From Nocardiopsis alborubida (GTDB taxonomy: Bacteria > Actinomycetota > Actinomycetes > Streptosporangiales > Streptosporangiaceae): a stretch of DNA of 64,000 nucleotides. The translations under genes and the position numbers were made by a program. Positions 1-8,557 of this stretch are shown here, piece by piece; position 1 is the first letter of the stretch; every line of letters begins with the position of its first letter. The notes beneath the pieces were generated by a model, which saw only the letters and a program-made list of their open reading frames with translations, searched no databases and was not told the origin of the DNA. Location: positions 1-64,000 of the forward strand of contig NZ_JAAXPG010000033.1 of assembly GCF_012396365.1 (NCBI RefSeq), given 5' to 3'.

Positions 1-996
1 CCCACCCCCGCCCCCGCGCGCCGCAGGCTCCAGTTCCGCGAACTCGGCGTGCTCCTGGCCGTGGTGATCCTCGTGGCCGCCACGTGGATGTACAACCCCG
101 GGTTCCTGTCCAGCCAGGGCGTACGCGACCTGTTCCTGGGCGCCACCGTCCTGTCCGTCCTCGCCGTCGGCCAGGCCCTGGTCCTGATCACCAAGAACGT
201 CGACCTCTCGGTCGGCTCGATCATGGGCCTGTCGGCCTTCGGCACGGGTCTGCTGTTCGTGACCTTCCCCGGCCTGCCCGTCCCCGTCGCGATGCTCGCC
301 GGGGTCGCCATCGGCCTGGTCGCGGGCCTGCTCAACGGCCTGCTGGTCACCACCGTGCAGGTCCCCGCCCTGGTCGTGACCCTGGGCACCCTGTACGCCT
401 ACCGCGGCCTCAACCACTGGTGGGCCGGGGGCGAGCAGGTCAACGCCCACGACATGCCCGACTCCTTCCTGCTCCTGGGCCGCTTCAGCGTCCTGGGGGT
501 GCCCCTGCCCGCCGCGGTCGCCATCGTCGTGGTCGCCGCCGTGGGCTTCTACCTCGCCGGCTACCGCTCCGGCCGCGAGCTGTACGCCATCGGCTCCAAC
601 GCCGACGCCGCACGGCTCTCGGGCATCCCCGCCTCGCGCCGCATCACCTGGGCCTTCGCCGCCAACGGCGCCCTGGCCGGGCTGGCCGGGGTGCTCTTCG
701 CCGCCCGCTACGGCACCGTCGACTCCACCGTCGGCACCGGCATGGAACTCCAGGTCGTCGCCGCGGCCGTGGTCGGCGGCGTGGCCATCGCGGGCGGTGT
801 GGGCACCGTCTACGGCGCCGCGCTCGGCGCCGTCCTGCTCACCACCATCACCGCCGCCCTGCCCATCTGGCAGATCAACCAGTTCTGGCACCAGGCGGTG
901 GTGGGCGCACTCATCCTGGCCGCCATCGGCCTGGACCGGCTGCTCGCGGTGCGTACCGCGCGCAGGCTTCGAGGAGGAGGTGCCCGTGGCGCCTGA
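1..996 (+). CDS. rhaP: Rhamnose ABC transporter permease, 5' end outside window
   Basis: Inner-membrane permease of a carbohydrate ABC importer (RbsC/XylH-like family). The reading frame is open from base 1 (PTPAPARRRLQFRELG), so the real start lies left of the window; the GTG at 49 falls inside the first membrane helix and is unlikely to be the start. About eight to ten hydrophobic segments are visible, and the family loop GRELYAIGSNADAARLSGI is at roughly residues 190-208 counted from base 1. It overlaps the second permease by 11 bp, and the next genes are a sugar-binding lipoprotein and L-rhamnose mutarotase, which is why rhamnose is the proposed substrate. The ATPase (rhaT) is not in the window and presumably lies upstream. 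Assignment of P versus Q is by position only. Confidence 0.8.
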   Translation, partial: PTPAPARRRLQFRELGVLLAVVILVAATWMYNPGFLSSQGVRDLFLGATVLSVLAVGQALVLITKNVDLSVGSIMGLSAFGTGLLFVTFPGLPVPVAMLAGVAIGLVAGLLNGLLVTTVQVPALVVTLGTLYAYRGLNHWWAGGEQVNAHDMPDSFLLLGRFSVLGVPLPAAVAIVVVAAVGFYLAGYRSGRELYAIGSNADAARLSGIPASRRITWAFAANGALAGLAGVLFAARYGTVDSTVGTGMELQVVAAAVVGGVAIAGGVGTVYGAALGAVLLTTITAALPIWQINQFWHQAVVGALILAAIGLDRLLAVRTARRLRGGGARGA

Positions 997-2101
997 ACGC
1001 ACCGTCACCGCGCCCGCTCCGGACCGGGTCCCCGAGGGCGCCCCGGACCGGGGCCCCGGTCGGCCCGCACGGATCCGGTCGCTGCTCTCGGCCCGCGAGA
1101 TGCCGGTGGTGAGCGCGCTCGTGGTCACCCTGCTGGCCGCCGGGCTGTTCGTGGACATGTTCGCCACCGCGCGCAACATCGACTTCCTGGTGCTGAGCGT
1201 GGCCGCCATCGCCCTGATGGCCCTGCCGATGACGCTCATCGTCATCACCGGCGAGATCGACCTGTCGGTGGCCAGCACCCTGGCCCTGACCAGCGCCACC
1301 CTGGGCGTGCTGTGGGAGGCCGGGGTCGCCATCGAGACGGCCCTGTGGATCTGCCTGGCCGTGGGCGCGCTGCTGGGCGCCCTCAACGGGTTCCTGGTCA
1401 CCGTGTGCGGGCTGCCGTCCCTGGCCGTGACCATCGGCACCATGGCCCTGTACCGGGGCCTGGCCTACGTGCTGCTCGGCGACCGCGCCGTGGCCAGCTA
1501 CCCCCAGAGCTGGGTCAGCGGCGCCCGGGAGTCCTTCCTGGGCGTCCAGGGCCTGCCGTGGATCGCCGTGGCGGTCCTGGTCCTGGCCGTGGCGTTCGGG
1601 GTGCTGCTGCACGCCACCGCCGTCGGCCGCTCGCTGTTCGACATCGGCAACAACGACGAGGCCGCCCGCTTCACCGGCGTGTCGGTGCGCTGGACCAAGT
1701 TCTGGCTCTTCACGCTCAGCGGAGTGGTGGCCGCCGGCGCCGGGGTCTTCTGGACCCTGCAGTACGGCACCTCCCGCGCCGACACCGCCTTCGGCCTGGA
1801 ACTGCAGGTCGTGGCGGCCGTCCTGCTCGGCGGAGTGTCGATCTTCGGCGGGGTCGGCTCGATCCTGGGCGTGATGAGCGGCGTCGTGCTGCTGGGCGCC
1901 ATCCGCAACGCCCTCCAGCTGTTCGGCATCAGCAGCGAGGTCCTCCAGATCGTCACCGGCCTCATCCTCATCGCCTCCGTCGTCACCCCCAACCTCGTGG
2001 CCCGGCTGCGCGCCAGACGCGCACCCGGACCCAGCCCCTCCTCAGCTCCGGCCGCGGCACCGTCCGCCGCGTCCGCCCCCACCAAGGGAGAACACTCATG
2101 A
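986..2101 (+). CDS. rhaQ: Rhamnose ABC transporter permease, second subunit
   Basis: Second membrane subunit of the rhamnose importer, pairing with the preceding permease to form the channel. The GTG at 986 is preferred: GGAGGAGG lies just upstream (972-980) and it overlaps the previous stop by 11 bp; GTG 980 is in frame but sits on the ribosome-binding site. The N-terminal 35 residues are charged and Pro-rich, followed by multiple hydrophobic helices. It carries the same loop signature as its partner (SLFDIGNNDEAARFTGVS) and the motif ELQVVAAVLLGGVSIFGG. The C-terminus is a low-complexity Ala/Pro/Ser tail. Its stop overlaps the start of the binding-protein gene by 4 bp (ATGA), so the three genes are translationally coupled. 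Confidence 0.85.
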   Translation: MAPERTVTAPAPDRVPEGAPDRGPGRPARIRSLLSAREMPVVSALVVTLLAAGLFVDMFATARNIDFLVLSVAAIALMALPMTLIVITGEIDLSVASTLALTSATLGVLWEAGVAIETALWICLAVGALLGALNGFLVTVCGLPSLAVTIGTMALYRGLAYVLLGDRAVASYPQSWVSGARESFLGVQGLPWIAVAVLVLAVAFGVLLHATAVGRSLFDIGNNDEAARFTGVSVRWTKFWLFTLSGVVAAGAGVFWTLQYGTSRADTAFGLELQVVAAVLLGGVSIFGGVGSILGVMSGVVLLGAIRNALQLFGISSEVLQIVTGLILIASVVTPNLVARLRARRAPGPSPSSAPAAAPSAASAPTKGEHS

Positions 2102-3168
2102 CCCAGGGCCGCCCACGCCACCTGTTCCTGGCCGCGTCCGCGTTCGCGGTGCTGATGACCGCCGCCTGCGGCGGGGGCACCACCATCGAGGACGCCCAGG
2201 AGGAGAACGAGACCGGGCCGACCGGCACCGCCGACCCGGACGCGCAGATCCCCGAGGGCCTGAAGATCGACTTCCTGCCCAAGCAGCTCAACAACCCCTT
2301 CTTCGAGATCGTCAACCAGGGCGGCACCGAGGCCGTCGAGGAGGTCGGCGGAACGGCCACCGAGCGCGGCGGCACCGAGGCCACGGCCGACTCCCAGGTG
2401 GAGTACATCAACGCGGCCAGCCAGGCGGGCAGCGACGTCATCGTGATCGCCGCCAACGACCCCGACGCGGTCTGCCCGGCGCTCAACGAGGCCCGCGACA
2501 ACGGCGCGGCCATCGTCGGCTACGACTCCGACGCCAACTGCACCGACGTGTTCGTCAACCAGTCCTCCACCGAGCTCATCGGCCGCACCCTGGTCGAGAT
2601 GATCGCCGAGGACCTGGGCGGCGAGGGCACCTTCGCGGTGCTGTCGGCCACCCCCAACGCCACCAACCAGAACGCCTGGATCGCGGCGATGGAGGAGGTG
2701 CTCGCCGAGGAGGAGGAGTACGCCGGCCTGGAGCTGGTCGAGACCGTCTACGGCAACGACGACGACCTGGAGTCCTTCCAGGAGATGCAGGGCCTCATGC
2801 AGTCCCACCCCGACCTGGACGGCGTGGTCTCGCCGACCACCGTGGGCATCGCCGCGGCGGCCCGCTACATCAGCGACTCCGAGTACCAGGGCGAGGTCGC
2901 CGTCACCGGTCTGGGCACGCCCAACCAGATGCGCGAGTTCGTGGACGACGGCACCGTGAGCCAGTTCGCCCTGTGGAACCCGCTCGACCTGGGCTACCTG
3001 GCCGGGTACACCGGCGCCGCGCTCAAGGCCGGGCAGATCACCGGCGCCGAGGGCGAGACCTTCACGGCCGGGCGCCTGGGCGAGTTCACGTTCGAGACCG
3101 ACGGGGAGATCGTGCTCGGCCCGCCGCAGGTCTTCGACGCCGGGAACGTGGACGACTTCGACTTCTGA
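2098..3168 (+). CDS. rhaS: Rhamnose ABC transporter substrate-binding lipoprotein
   Basis: Extracellular sugar receptor of the importer, 356 residues, periplasmic-binding-protein family 1 (RbsB/LsrB/RhaS-like). It starts with MTQGRPRHLF, then a hydrophobic stretch ending in the lipobox LMTAAC, so Cys22 or nearby should be lipidated. The family-1 fold is shown by the opening strand DFLPKQLNNPFFEIVNQGG, the central AGSDVIVIAANDPDAVCPAL and GAAIVGYDSD segments, and the C-terminal GLGTPNQMREFVDDGTVSQF. The mature part is rich in Glu and Asp. It overlaps the upstream permease by 4 bp and is followed by a strong hairpin at 3191-3216, which probably ends the importer transcript. Rhamnose specificity is inferred from the neighbouring mutarotase. 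Confidence 0.85.
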   Translation: MTQGRPRHLFLAASAFAVLMTAACGGGTTIEDAQEENETGPTGTADPDAQIPEGLKIDFLPKQLNNPFFEIVNQGGTEAVEEVGGTATERGGTEATADSQVEYINAASQAGSDVIVIAANDPDAVCPALNEARDNGAAIVGYDSDANCTDVFVNQSSTELIGRTLVEMIAEDLGGEGTFAVLSATPNATNQNAWIAAMEEVLAEEEEYAGLELVETVYGNDDDLESFQEMQGLMQSHPDLDGVVSPTTVGIAAAARYISDSEYQGEVAVTGLGTPNQMREFVDDGTVSQFALWNPLDLGYLAGYTGAALKAGQITGAEGETFTAGRLGEFTFETDGEIVLGPPQVFDAGNVDDFDF

Positions 3169-3190
3169 GTCCGCCCCCGAGACTGCCGCC

Positions 3191-3216
3191 GGGGCCGCCC
3201 CCGTCCGGGGCGGCCC
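3191..3216 (+). terminator. Hairpin terminator after rhaS
   Basis: Perfect 10-bp inverted repeat GGGGCCGCCC / GGGCGGCCCC (3191-3200 and 3207-3216) with a 6-nt loop, 22 bp after the rhaS stop. There is no U-tract, as is usual in GC-rich actinobacteria. It may end the importer transcript or reduce read-through into rhaM. A second short stem (CCGGGCGG 3322-3329 with CCGCCCGG 3332-3339) lies closer to rhaM, followed by an AT-richer stretch (3351-3385) that could hold a rhaM promoter. Confidence 0.6.
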
Positions 3217-3427
3217 CGGGGCGCCGGGAGCCTTCCGCGGCCCTGCGCACCCCTTCCGCCCGGTAGCCGTTCCCGCGGCCGTGGAGGCGTCTCCCGCGCG
3301 CCCGGCACACGGAAAGCGGGCCCGGGCGGCTCCGCCCGGCCCGACGTGCCGCAATCCGTACTGCTTCGTACATAACCGTCATGGTCTGTCACGCCTTCTC
3401 CAGACCCGTCCCACAGGAAGGACGTCC

Positions 3428-3745
3428 GTGCAGCGCGTCTGCTTCATCCTCAAGGTCCGCCGGGAACGCCTCGCCGAGTACCGGGAACGGCACGCCCAGG
3501 TGTGGCCGGAGATGCGCGAGGCCCTCAGCGCCACCGGCTGGCACAACTACTCGCTGTTCTGCACCGAGGAGGGCATGGTCGTCGGCTACCTGGAGACCGA
3601 GGACTTCGAGGCCGCCCGCGCCGCGATGGCCGAGACCGACGTCAACGCCCGCTGGCAGGCCGAGATGGCGCCGTTCTTCGAGGGTCTGCCCGGCCGCCCC
3701 GACGAGGGGATGGTGCCCCTGACCGAGGTCTTCCACCTCGCCTGA
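3428..3745 (+). CDS. rhaM: L-rhamnose mutarotase
   Basis: Interconverts the alpha and beta anomers of L-rhamnose in the cytoplasm, supplying the form used by rhamnose isomerase. The 105-residue product matches the family in length. The GTG at 3428 is chosen because AGGAAGGA sits about 5 bp upstream and because this start places Tyr18 and His22 (EYRERHAQVWPEM) at the positions known for the catalytic residues of E. coli RhaM. The segments GWHNYSLFC and MVVGYLETEDFEAA are further family hallmarks. Together with the upstream importer this identifies the locus as rhamnose uptake. The isomerase, kinase and aldolase are not in the window. Confidence 0.92.
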   Translation: MQRVCFILKVRRERLAEYRERHAQVWPEMREALSATGWHNYSLFCTEEGMVVGYLETEDFEAARAAMAETDVNARWQAEMAPFFEGLPGRPDEGMVPLTEVFHLA

Positions 3746-3782
3746 CCGCCGCCTCGCCCGACCCCCCACGAGAGGAACCGCC

Positions 3783-5240
3783 GTGCCCCCCGCCCCGCGC
3801 TCCCCGCTGCGCGCCCTGGCCGGACTCGCCTCCGGCGCCCTGGCGCTGACCCTGGCCACGACCCTCACCGGACCGGCGACCGCCGCCGCCGACACGGCCG
3901 CCCCGGCGGCCGCCACGCCCTCGGCCACGCCGCTGGGCAGCTGGACCCTGGACGAGAACGCCCTGTACTTCGTCTCCTACGACGGCCTGGTCAACAACGG
4001 CTCCTACCAGCAGTCCGGCATCCTCACCCACGGCCGGTACCAGTACGCCGCCTGGTACACCGAGGACCGCCACGCCCTCCTCGCGCGCCGCTCCCTCGAC
4101 GGCGGCGCCTGGCGGACCGTCCGCCTGCCCCACCGGCTGAGCGTCGACGACTCGCACAACTCCATCTCGCTGGGCGTCTCCGCCGCGGACGGACGCCTGC
4201 ACGTGGGCATGGACACCCACAACACCCCGATCCACTACACGCGGTCCGCGCCCGGGCTGGTCACGGGCGGGGCGGACTGGAGCGCCGACTCCTTCGAGCC
4301 GATCCAGCGCGACCTGGCGGGCCTGGACACCGGCTCGATGACCTACCCCCGCTTCGTTCCCACACCCGACGGCGGCCTCCAGTTCGCCTACCGCACCGGC
4401 GGTTCGGGCGACGGGACCCAGGAACTCGCCGAGTACGCCGACGGGGGGTGGACCCACCTGGGCGCCTGGTCGTCGCCGGACGGCTCCTACGAGGCCAACG
4501 GGGCGGTCAGCGACAGCCGCAACATGTACCTGCACGGGATCGGCTACGGCGACGACGGACGGCTGCACGCCTCGTTCACCTGGCGCGAGACCGCGGCGGG
4601 CGGGGACATCCTCTGCCACCCGGGCGGGCTGTCCAACCACGACACCGGCTACGTCTACAGCGACGACGCCGGACGCACCTGGCGTACCGACGACGCCCGC
4701 CTCGCCGCGGTCACGGGCACCCGGATGCGGGTCTCCGTGGACACCCCCGGACACGTCGTGGACCCCCTGCCGCCCGACTACGCGCTCATGAACCAGGAGT
4801 CGCAGGCGATCGACTCCTCGGGCAACCCGCACGTGGTCATCAGCTACCGGCCGGGCAGGTTCGGGCACTGCTCGACCGACTTCGTCGACGACCGCAGACG
4901 GCAGGGGCGCACCTTTCACCTGCACCAGGACGACGCCGGGACCTGGCACAAGGTGGAGCTGCCCGAGCCGCTGGACGCCTTCGGCCGCTCCCGTCTGGTG
5001 CTCACCGAGGACGACACCGCCTACGTGGTCATGCCCTTCGGCCGCATCCTGGCCGCCACCGCCGACACCGGGTGGAGCGAGTGGACCACGGTCCACGACG
5101 GCGCGGGCGTCGACGCGTTCGGTGAGGTGCTGGTGGACGAGTCCCGGGTGGCCTCGGAGGGGATCCTGTCCGTCTTCTACCAGGAGGCCGGTTCGGGACC
5201 GTCCACGCCCATCCGCGTGGCCGACTTCCGGCTCGGCTGA
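3783..5240 (+). CDS. Secreted BNR-repeat beta-propeller protein, possible polysaccharide lyase
   Basis: 485 residues starting with GTG behind GAGAGGAACC. Residues 1-40 form a Sec signal (basic start, hydrophobic core, cleavage near ATAAADTA), so the protein is exported. The mature region reads as BNR_4 (PF15892-like) beta-propeller sequence with repeated short strands such as YAAWYTEDRHALLARRSLDG, SLGVSAADGRLHVGMDTHN and ESQAIDSSGNPHVVISYR. Members of this superfamily include ulvan lyases of PL24/PL25, which cut a rhamnose-rich sulfated glycan, as well as uncharacterised secreted proteins. It lies 37 bp after rhaM and is probably co-transcribed, which suggests it releases rhamnose-containing sugars for the importer. 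The catalytic function is inference; a sialidase-like or binding role cannot be excluded. Confidence 0.7.
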   Translation: MPPAPRSPLRALAGLASGALALTLATTLTGPATAAADTAAPAAATPSATPLGSWTLDENALYFVSYDGLVNNGSYQQSGILTHGRYQYAAWYTEDRHALLARRSLDGGAWRTVRLPHRLSVDDSHNSISLGVSAADGRLHVGMDTHNTPIHYTRSAPGLVTGGADWSADSFEPIQRDLAGLDTGSMTYPRFVPTPDGGLQFAYRTGGSGDGTQELAEYADGGWTHLGAWSSPDGSYEANGAVSDSRNMYLHGIGYGDDGRLHASFTWRETAAGGDILCHPGGLSNHDTGYVYSDDAGRTWRTDDARLAAVTGTRMRVSVDTPGHVVDPLPPDYALMNQESQAIDSSGNPHVVISYRPGRFGHCSTDFVDDRRRQGRTFHLHQDDAGTWHKVELPEPLDAFGRSRLVLTEDDTAYVVMPFGRILAATADTGWSEWTTVHDGAGVDAFGEVLVDESRVASEGILSVFYQEAGSGPSTPIRVADFRLG

Positions 5241-5242
5241 CC

Positions 5243-5270
5243 GGTGAGGGGCCCGGCCGGGCCCCTCACC
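5243..5270. terminator. Bidirectional terminator, 28-bp perfect palindrome
   Basis: GGTGAGGGGCCCGG (5243-5256) is followed directly by its exact reverse complement (5257-5270). It starts 3 bp after the stop of the BNR gene and ends 12 bp before the stop of the convergent gene on the minus strand, so it can serve both transcripts. Confidence 0.75.
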
Positions 5271-5281
5271 GTCGCCGGGGA

Positions 5282-5932
5282 TCACTCGGCGGGCAGGTCC
5301 ACGCGGATCTCCCCGCCGAGCGACGCGCCGCCCTCCAGTTCCAGGTCGTCGCCGCTCCAGAACCGGCCCGGGTCGTAGTACCCGGGCAGGCGCCCCGGGG
5401 GCAGCAGCCCCATGGCCTCGTAGGTCAGGGCGATCACCTCGGCGCAGTAGGCGGTCTCCAGCGCGCGCTCGCGCGGGCCCCGGCCGAAGGGCAGCCGCCG
5501 CAGGGGCAGGCGCCCGCGCGCCCAGCGGGCGGCCATCTGGGTGGTGGAGGGGAAGGGGGTGCCGTTGAGCCGGGCGACCGTGCGCAGGGCGGCGTCCTCC
5601 ATCGCGCCGTCCGCCAGGGGGTCGAGCTGGCGCAGCCAGCCGCGCTGGCCGTACTTGCGGCCCCACACCAGGACGGCGTCGCGCAGGTCGTGCAGCTGTA
5701 CGCCGCGCTGGTGCCTGCCGGTCCACACGTCGGGCAGGGACCGGCCGAGTTCGGCGTGCCACATCAGCGGCGGCAGGTCCTCGACCACGATGGACATGCC
5801 GACGTGGTTGACCGGGCTGTTGGTGGTGATCTGGATGGCGCGGTCGGCCGCGCTCGTGCCGCGGAAGACCCAGACGTCACCGGTCCGGGTGAGCTCCAGC
5901 GCCTCGTTCAGGGACATGCTCGTGTCTGCCAC
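5282..5932 (-). CDS. Permuted papain-fold (YiiX/NlpC-P60-like) cysteine hydrolase
   Basis: 216 residues, cytoplasmic, no signal peptide. Early in the protein is GDVWVFRGTSAADRAIQITT followed by NHVGMSIVV (His about residue 43). Near residue 162 is TAYCAEVIALTYEAMGLL. The His-before-Cys order is typical of the permuted NlpC/P60-like families (YiiX/YebB, LRAT-like), where these residues form the catalytic dyad. The substrate is unknown. Its start is only 18 bp from the divergent start of the next small gene. The assignment rests on the fold motifs; the enzymatic role is unproven. Confidence 0.6.
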   Translation of the reverse strand: MADTSMSLNEALELTRTGDVWVFRGTSAADRAIQITTNSPVNHVGMSIVVEDLPPLMWHAELGRSLPDVWTGRHQRGVQLHDLRDAVLVWGRKYGQRGWLRQLDPLADGAMEDAALRTVARLNGTPFPSTTQMAARWARGRLPLRRLPFGRGPRERALETAYCAEVIALTYEAMGLLPPGRLPGYYDPGRFWSGDDLELEGGASLGGEIRVDLPAE

Positions 5933-5950
5933 ACCAGTAGCCTAGGGAAC

Positions 5951-6259
5951 ATGCGTTGGTGGAAGGCCCTTGGAGTGGCCGCTTTCGTGGGCGTCGCGGC
6001 GACCGGTGCGGTGATCGCGCGGTCCGAGCGTCAGCGCCGTGCCTACACCCCCGAACAGGTCAGGGAGCGGTTGCGCGAGCGCGCCGCCCGGGCCGAGGCC
6101 GCCGGGACGGACGGGACGCCCGGAACGGTCGTGGAACCGGGGGAGGACCTCGGGGCGCCCGCGCGGCGCCGTCGGATGTCCGGGCTGGCCGCGGGGGTGC
6201 GGCGTTCCGCGGCGGCGGCCCTGGGATGGCTTCGGGGCCGCGTCGACCGCTCGGTCTGA
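5951..6259 (+). CDS. Small membrane-anchored protein of unknown function
   Basis: 102 residues from the ATG at 5951. Residues 3-23 (WWKALGVAAFVGVAATGAVIA) form one membrane helix or uncleaved signal anchor. The rest is a charged, Arg-rich domain with a helical stretch (YTPEQVRERLRERAARAEAAG) and a basic C-terminus. There is no Shine-Dalgarno sequence, but a -10-like TAGCCT at 5938-5943 places the transcription start at about the ATG, so the mRNA may be leaderless. Small one-helix proteins of this type are common in actinobacteria; no function can be assigned. Confidence 0.65.
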   Translation: MRWWKALGVAAFVGVAATGAVIARSERQRRAYTPEQVRERLRERAARAEAAGTDGTPGTVVEPGEDLGAPARRRRMSGLAAGVRRSAAAALGWLRGRVDRSV

Positions 6260-6268
6260 GGGCAGCCG

Positions 6269-7486
6269 TCAGAGCGCGGTGGCCGGCCGGTCCGGGTCGG
6301 CCAGGCGTGGGACGCCGGGAACGGCCAGCGGCAGGAGCGTGGTCACCAGCCCGGCCACGGCGGCGCCGACCAGCACGGGGCGCGGGCCCACGGTCTGGGC
6401 CAGGGCCCCGGCCAGCGCGTAGCCGACCGGTTCCAGCGCGAAGCTGCCCACCTCGTCGACGCTGATCACCACGCTGAGCAGGTCCTGGGGGATCGCCCGT
6501 TGCAGGGCGGTGTACCAGTACACGCCCAGGAGCATGAAGCCCGTGCCGGTGGCGGCGTAGCCGGTCAGCAGCAGCCAGGCGGGCACGGTCGCGGCCAGGC
6601 CCAGCAGGACCAGCGGGTAGACGAGCACGCCCGCCAGGGAGACCAGGCCGGGGCGCGCCGGGTTCCAGCGGGCGGCGACGACCCCGCCCAGCAGCTGGCC
6701 CGCCGACATGCACGACAGCGCCAGCCCGTAGACGGGTTCGGCGTAGGAGTCGGCGACCACGATCGGCAGCAGGGTGAACCCGGGGGCGAGGGTGGCCGGC
6801 GCCTGCACGGTGGCGACCGCGATGATCGCCACCACCCAGGGCCGCCGCACCACCTCGCGCAGCCCCGCCCGGAAGTTCGCGCCCATCGTGGCCCCGGAGC
6901 GCTCGGCGGACGGCGCCGCCTCGCGCACCAGCGCCAGCACGGCGCCGCCCACCGCGAAGGCGGCGGCGATCAGCGCGAACACCGCCCGTGCCTCCAGGGC
7001 GGCGAGCAGCACCCCGGCCGCGGCGGGGCCGGTCACGCCCATGCCGCGTCCCACGACGTTGCGCAGGGCGTTGGCCTCCCGCAGCCGGTCGCCGGGGACC
7101 AGCAGCGGCATGATCGATCCGGTGGCGGGTTCGCTCACCGAACCGGCCGCGCCGCTGGCCGCCGCCAGGCACACGAACCAGGGAGCGGAGTCGGGACCCA
7201 GGGCGAAACCGAGCATGACCGCGCACTGCGCCAGGTCGCCCGCGGCCAGGGCGGTGGACTTGCGGACCCGGCTCACCAGGGCGCCCGCCAGCAGGGTGCA
7301 CAGGGATCCCGCCACACCGCGCGCGCCCAGGACCAGGCCCAGGAGCAGCGGCCCGTGCCCGGCCAGCACCAGGCCGACCACGGCCACGGGCAGCATCGCC
7401 GAGCCGAGTTCGCCGGCGCCCCTGCCCGCGAGGAGGAGGCGGAACCCCCGGTGGCGCAGGGTCGGGGGCAGCGCACGCGCGCGCAT
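6269..7486 (-). CDS. MFS transporter
   Basis: 405-residue integral membrane protein with about 12 hydrophobic segments and the MFS_3 (enterobactin exporter-like) character of actinobacterial efflux proteins. It begins MRARALPPTLRHRGFRLLLAGR, and the region after helix 2 contains SRVRKSTALAAGDL. The ATG at 7486 is preceded by GAGGAGGCC, a good ribosome-binding site. Its substrate cannot be read from sequence. Its 3' end lies 9 bp from the convergent small membrane-protein gene. Confidence 0.8.
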   Translation of the reverse strand: MRARALPPTLRHRGFRLLLAGRGAGELGSAMLPVAVVGLVLAGHGPLLLGLVLGARGVAGSLCTLLAGALVSRVRKSTALAAGDLAQCAVMLGFALGPDSAPWFVCLAAASGAAGSVSEPATGSIMPLLVPGDRLREANALRNVVGRGMGVTGPAAAGVLLAALEARAVFALIAAAFAVGGAVLALVREAAPSAERSGATMGANFRAGLREVVRRPWVVAIIAVATVQAPATLAPGFTLLPIVVADSYAEPVYGLALSCMSAGQLLGGVVAARWNPARPGLVSLAGVLVYPLVLLGLAATVPAWLLLTGYAATGTGFMLLGVYWYTALQRAIPQDLLSVVISVDEVGSFALEPVGYALAGALAQTVGPRPVLVGAAVAGLVTTLLPLAVPGVPRLADPDRPATAL

Positions 7487-7693
7487 GGGGCCTCCTCGGG
7501 AAAAGCCCCCAGTGTGCCGGTGGTCCCCGCGGCCCGGCGAGTGGTTTTCCGGCGATCGCGGGAGGGGGAGCCGCCTCCCGCGACCTCCGCGGCGGGGAGG
7601 GGCCGAGGTGTTCCCGCGTGTTCCACGGGTAGGGGGTCGTGTTCCAGGCGGGGCGTGCGTCCCCGGGACGGGGAGCTTTGTTACCCACCGGTA

Positions 7694-7707
7694 CTACCGA
7701 CTGGTAG
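7694..7707. promoter_or_regulatory. Putative operator upstream of the thioesterase gene
   Basis: Inverted repeat CTACC-GACT-GGTAG in the 282-bp gap between the MFS gene and the divergent thioesterase gene, about 60 bp before the thioesterase start. The size and position suit a repressor site controlling one or both genes. No regulator gene is adjacent. Confidence 0.4.
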
Positions 7708-7768
7708 CTTTGCTCTGTCGTGATGGCCGTACGGCCGCACCCGGACACGGACAGCGAGGAATCAAGCA

Positions 7769-8527
7769 GTGCACGAGGGCGTCCTCATCCGGCCCCGACC
7801 CGTCCCCCGGGCCCGCTTCCGGATCTTCCTGCTGCACCACGCGGGCGGGTCCTCCCTGGGCTACCGGCCCTGGGTGCGCCACTTCCCGGCCGACTGGGAG
7901 GTGTGCCTGGTGGAGGCGCCCGGACGCGGCCGGAGCTCGGCGGACAAGCCCTTCCGCGACGCCGGGGAGCTCGCCCGCCACCTGCGCGCGCACCTGGCCC
8001 CCGAACTGGACCCGCCCTTCGGGTTCTTCGGCCACAGCATGGGCGCGCTCCTGGCCTACGAGCTGACCGCCCTTCTGGCCGCCGACGGCCCCGCCGCCCC
8101 CGCCTGGCTCGGGGTGTCGGCGTGGAGCCCTGCCCCGGGCCCCGAGCGCGACGAGCCCCGGCACCTGCTGCCCTCCGAGCAGCTGCGCCGGAGCATCGCC
8201 CGCATGGGCGGGACCGCCGCCGGGTCCCCGTCCGACCCCGAACAGTGGAAGCTCGTGGAGCCGCTGATCCGCGCCGACCTCGAACTCGTCGACACCTGGC
8301 GCCCGGATCCGGGCGCCCCGCCGCTGCGGACGCCGCTGTCGGCCTTCGGCGGCCGGGACGACCCCGGCGTCACGCCCGAGCGCCTCGCCGCCTGGGACGG
8401 CTGCGCCTCGGGACCGGTGGAGCGCCACATCCTGCCCGGCGAGCACTTCTACTTCGTCGGCCGGATCGGCGACGTGGTCACCCGCATCGTCAAGGACGTC
8501 CAGGCCGCTCTGCCCCGGGAGGTCTAG
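7769..8527 (+). CDS. Type II thioesterase (alpha/beta hydrolase)
   Basis: 252 residues, stand-alone editing thioesterase of the GrsT/RifR type. Such enzymes remove misprimed acyl groups from carrier proteins of polyketide or non-ribosomal peptide synthases. Visible features are RIFLLHHAGGSSLGYRPW at the N-terminus, the nucleophile motif GHSMGA (Ser about residue 92), a later Asp in GGRDDPG and the catalytic His in LPGEHFYF near residue 226. The GTG start has a GCGAGGA element upstream. No PKS or NRPS gene occurs in the window, so its partner must be elsewhere. Confidence 0.85.
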   Translation: MHEGVLIRPRPVPRARFRIFLLHHAGGSSLGYRPWVRHFPADWEVCLVEAPGRGRSSADKPFRDAGELARHLRAHLAPELDPPFGFFGHSMGALLAYELTALLAADGPAAPAWLGVSAWSPAPGPERDEPRHLLPSEQLRRSIARMGGTAAGSPSDPEQWKLVEPLIRADLELVDTWRPDPGAPPLRTPLSAFGGRDDPGVTPERLAAWDGCASGPVERHILPGEHFYFVGRIGDVVTRIVKDVQAALPREV

Positions 8528-8557
8528 ACACATTGTCCCGTGGCGTTCGGTGCCCGT

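Noticed and set aside
1498..3354. 618-residue minus-strand open frame opposite the rhamnose genes
   Set aside because: Antisense shadow of rhaQ/rhaS; composition is low-complexity and overlapping plus-strand genes have clear family motifs.
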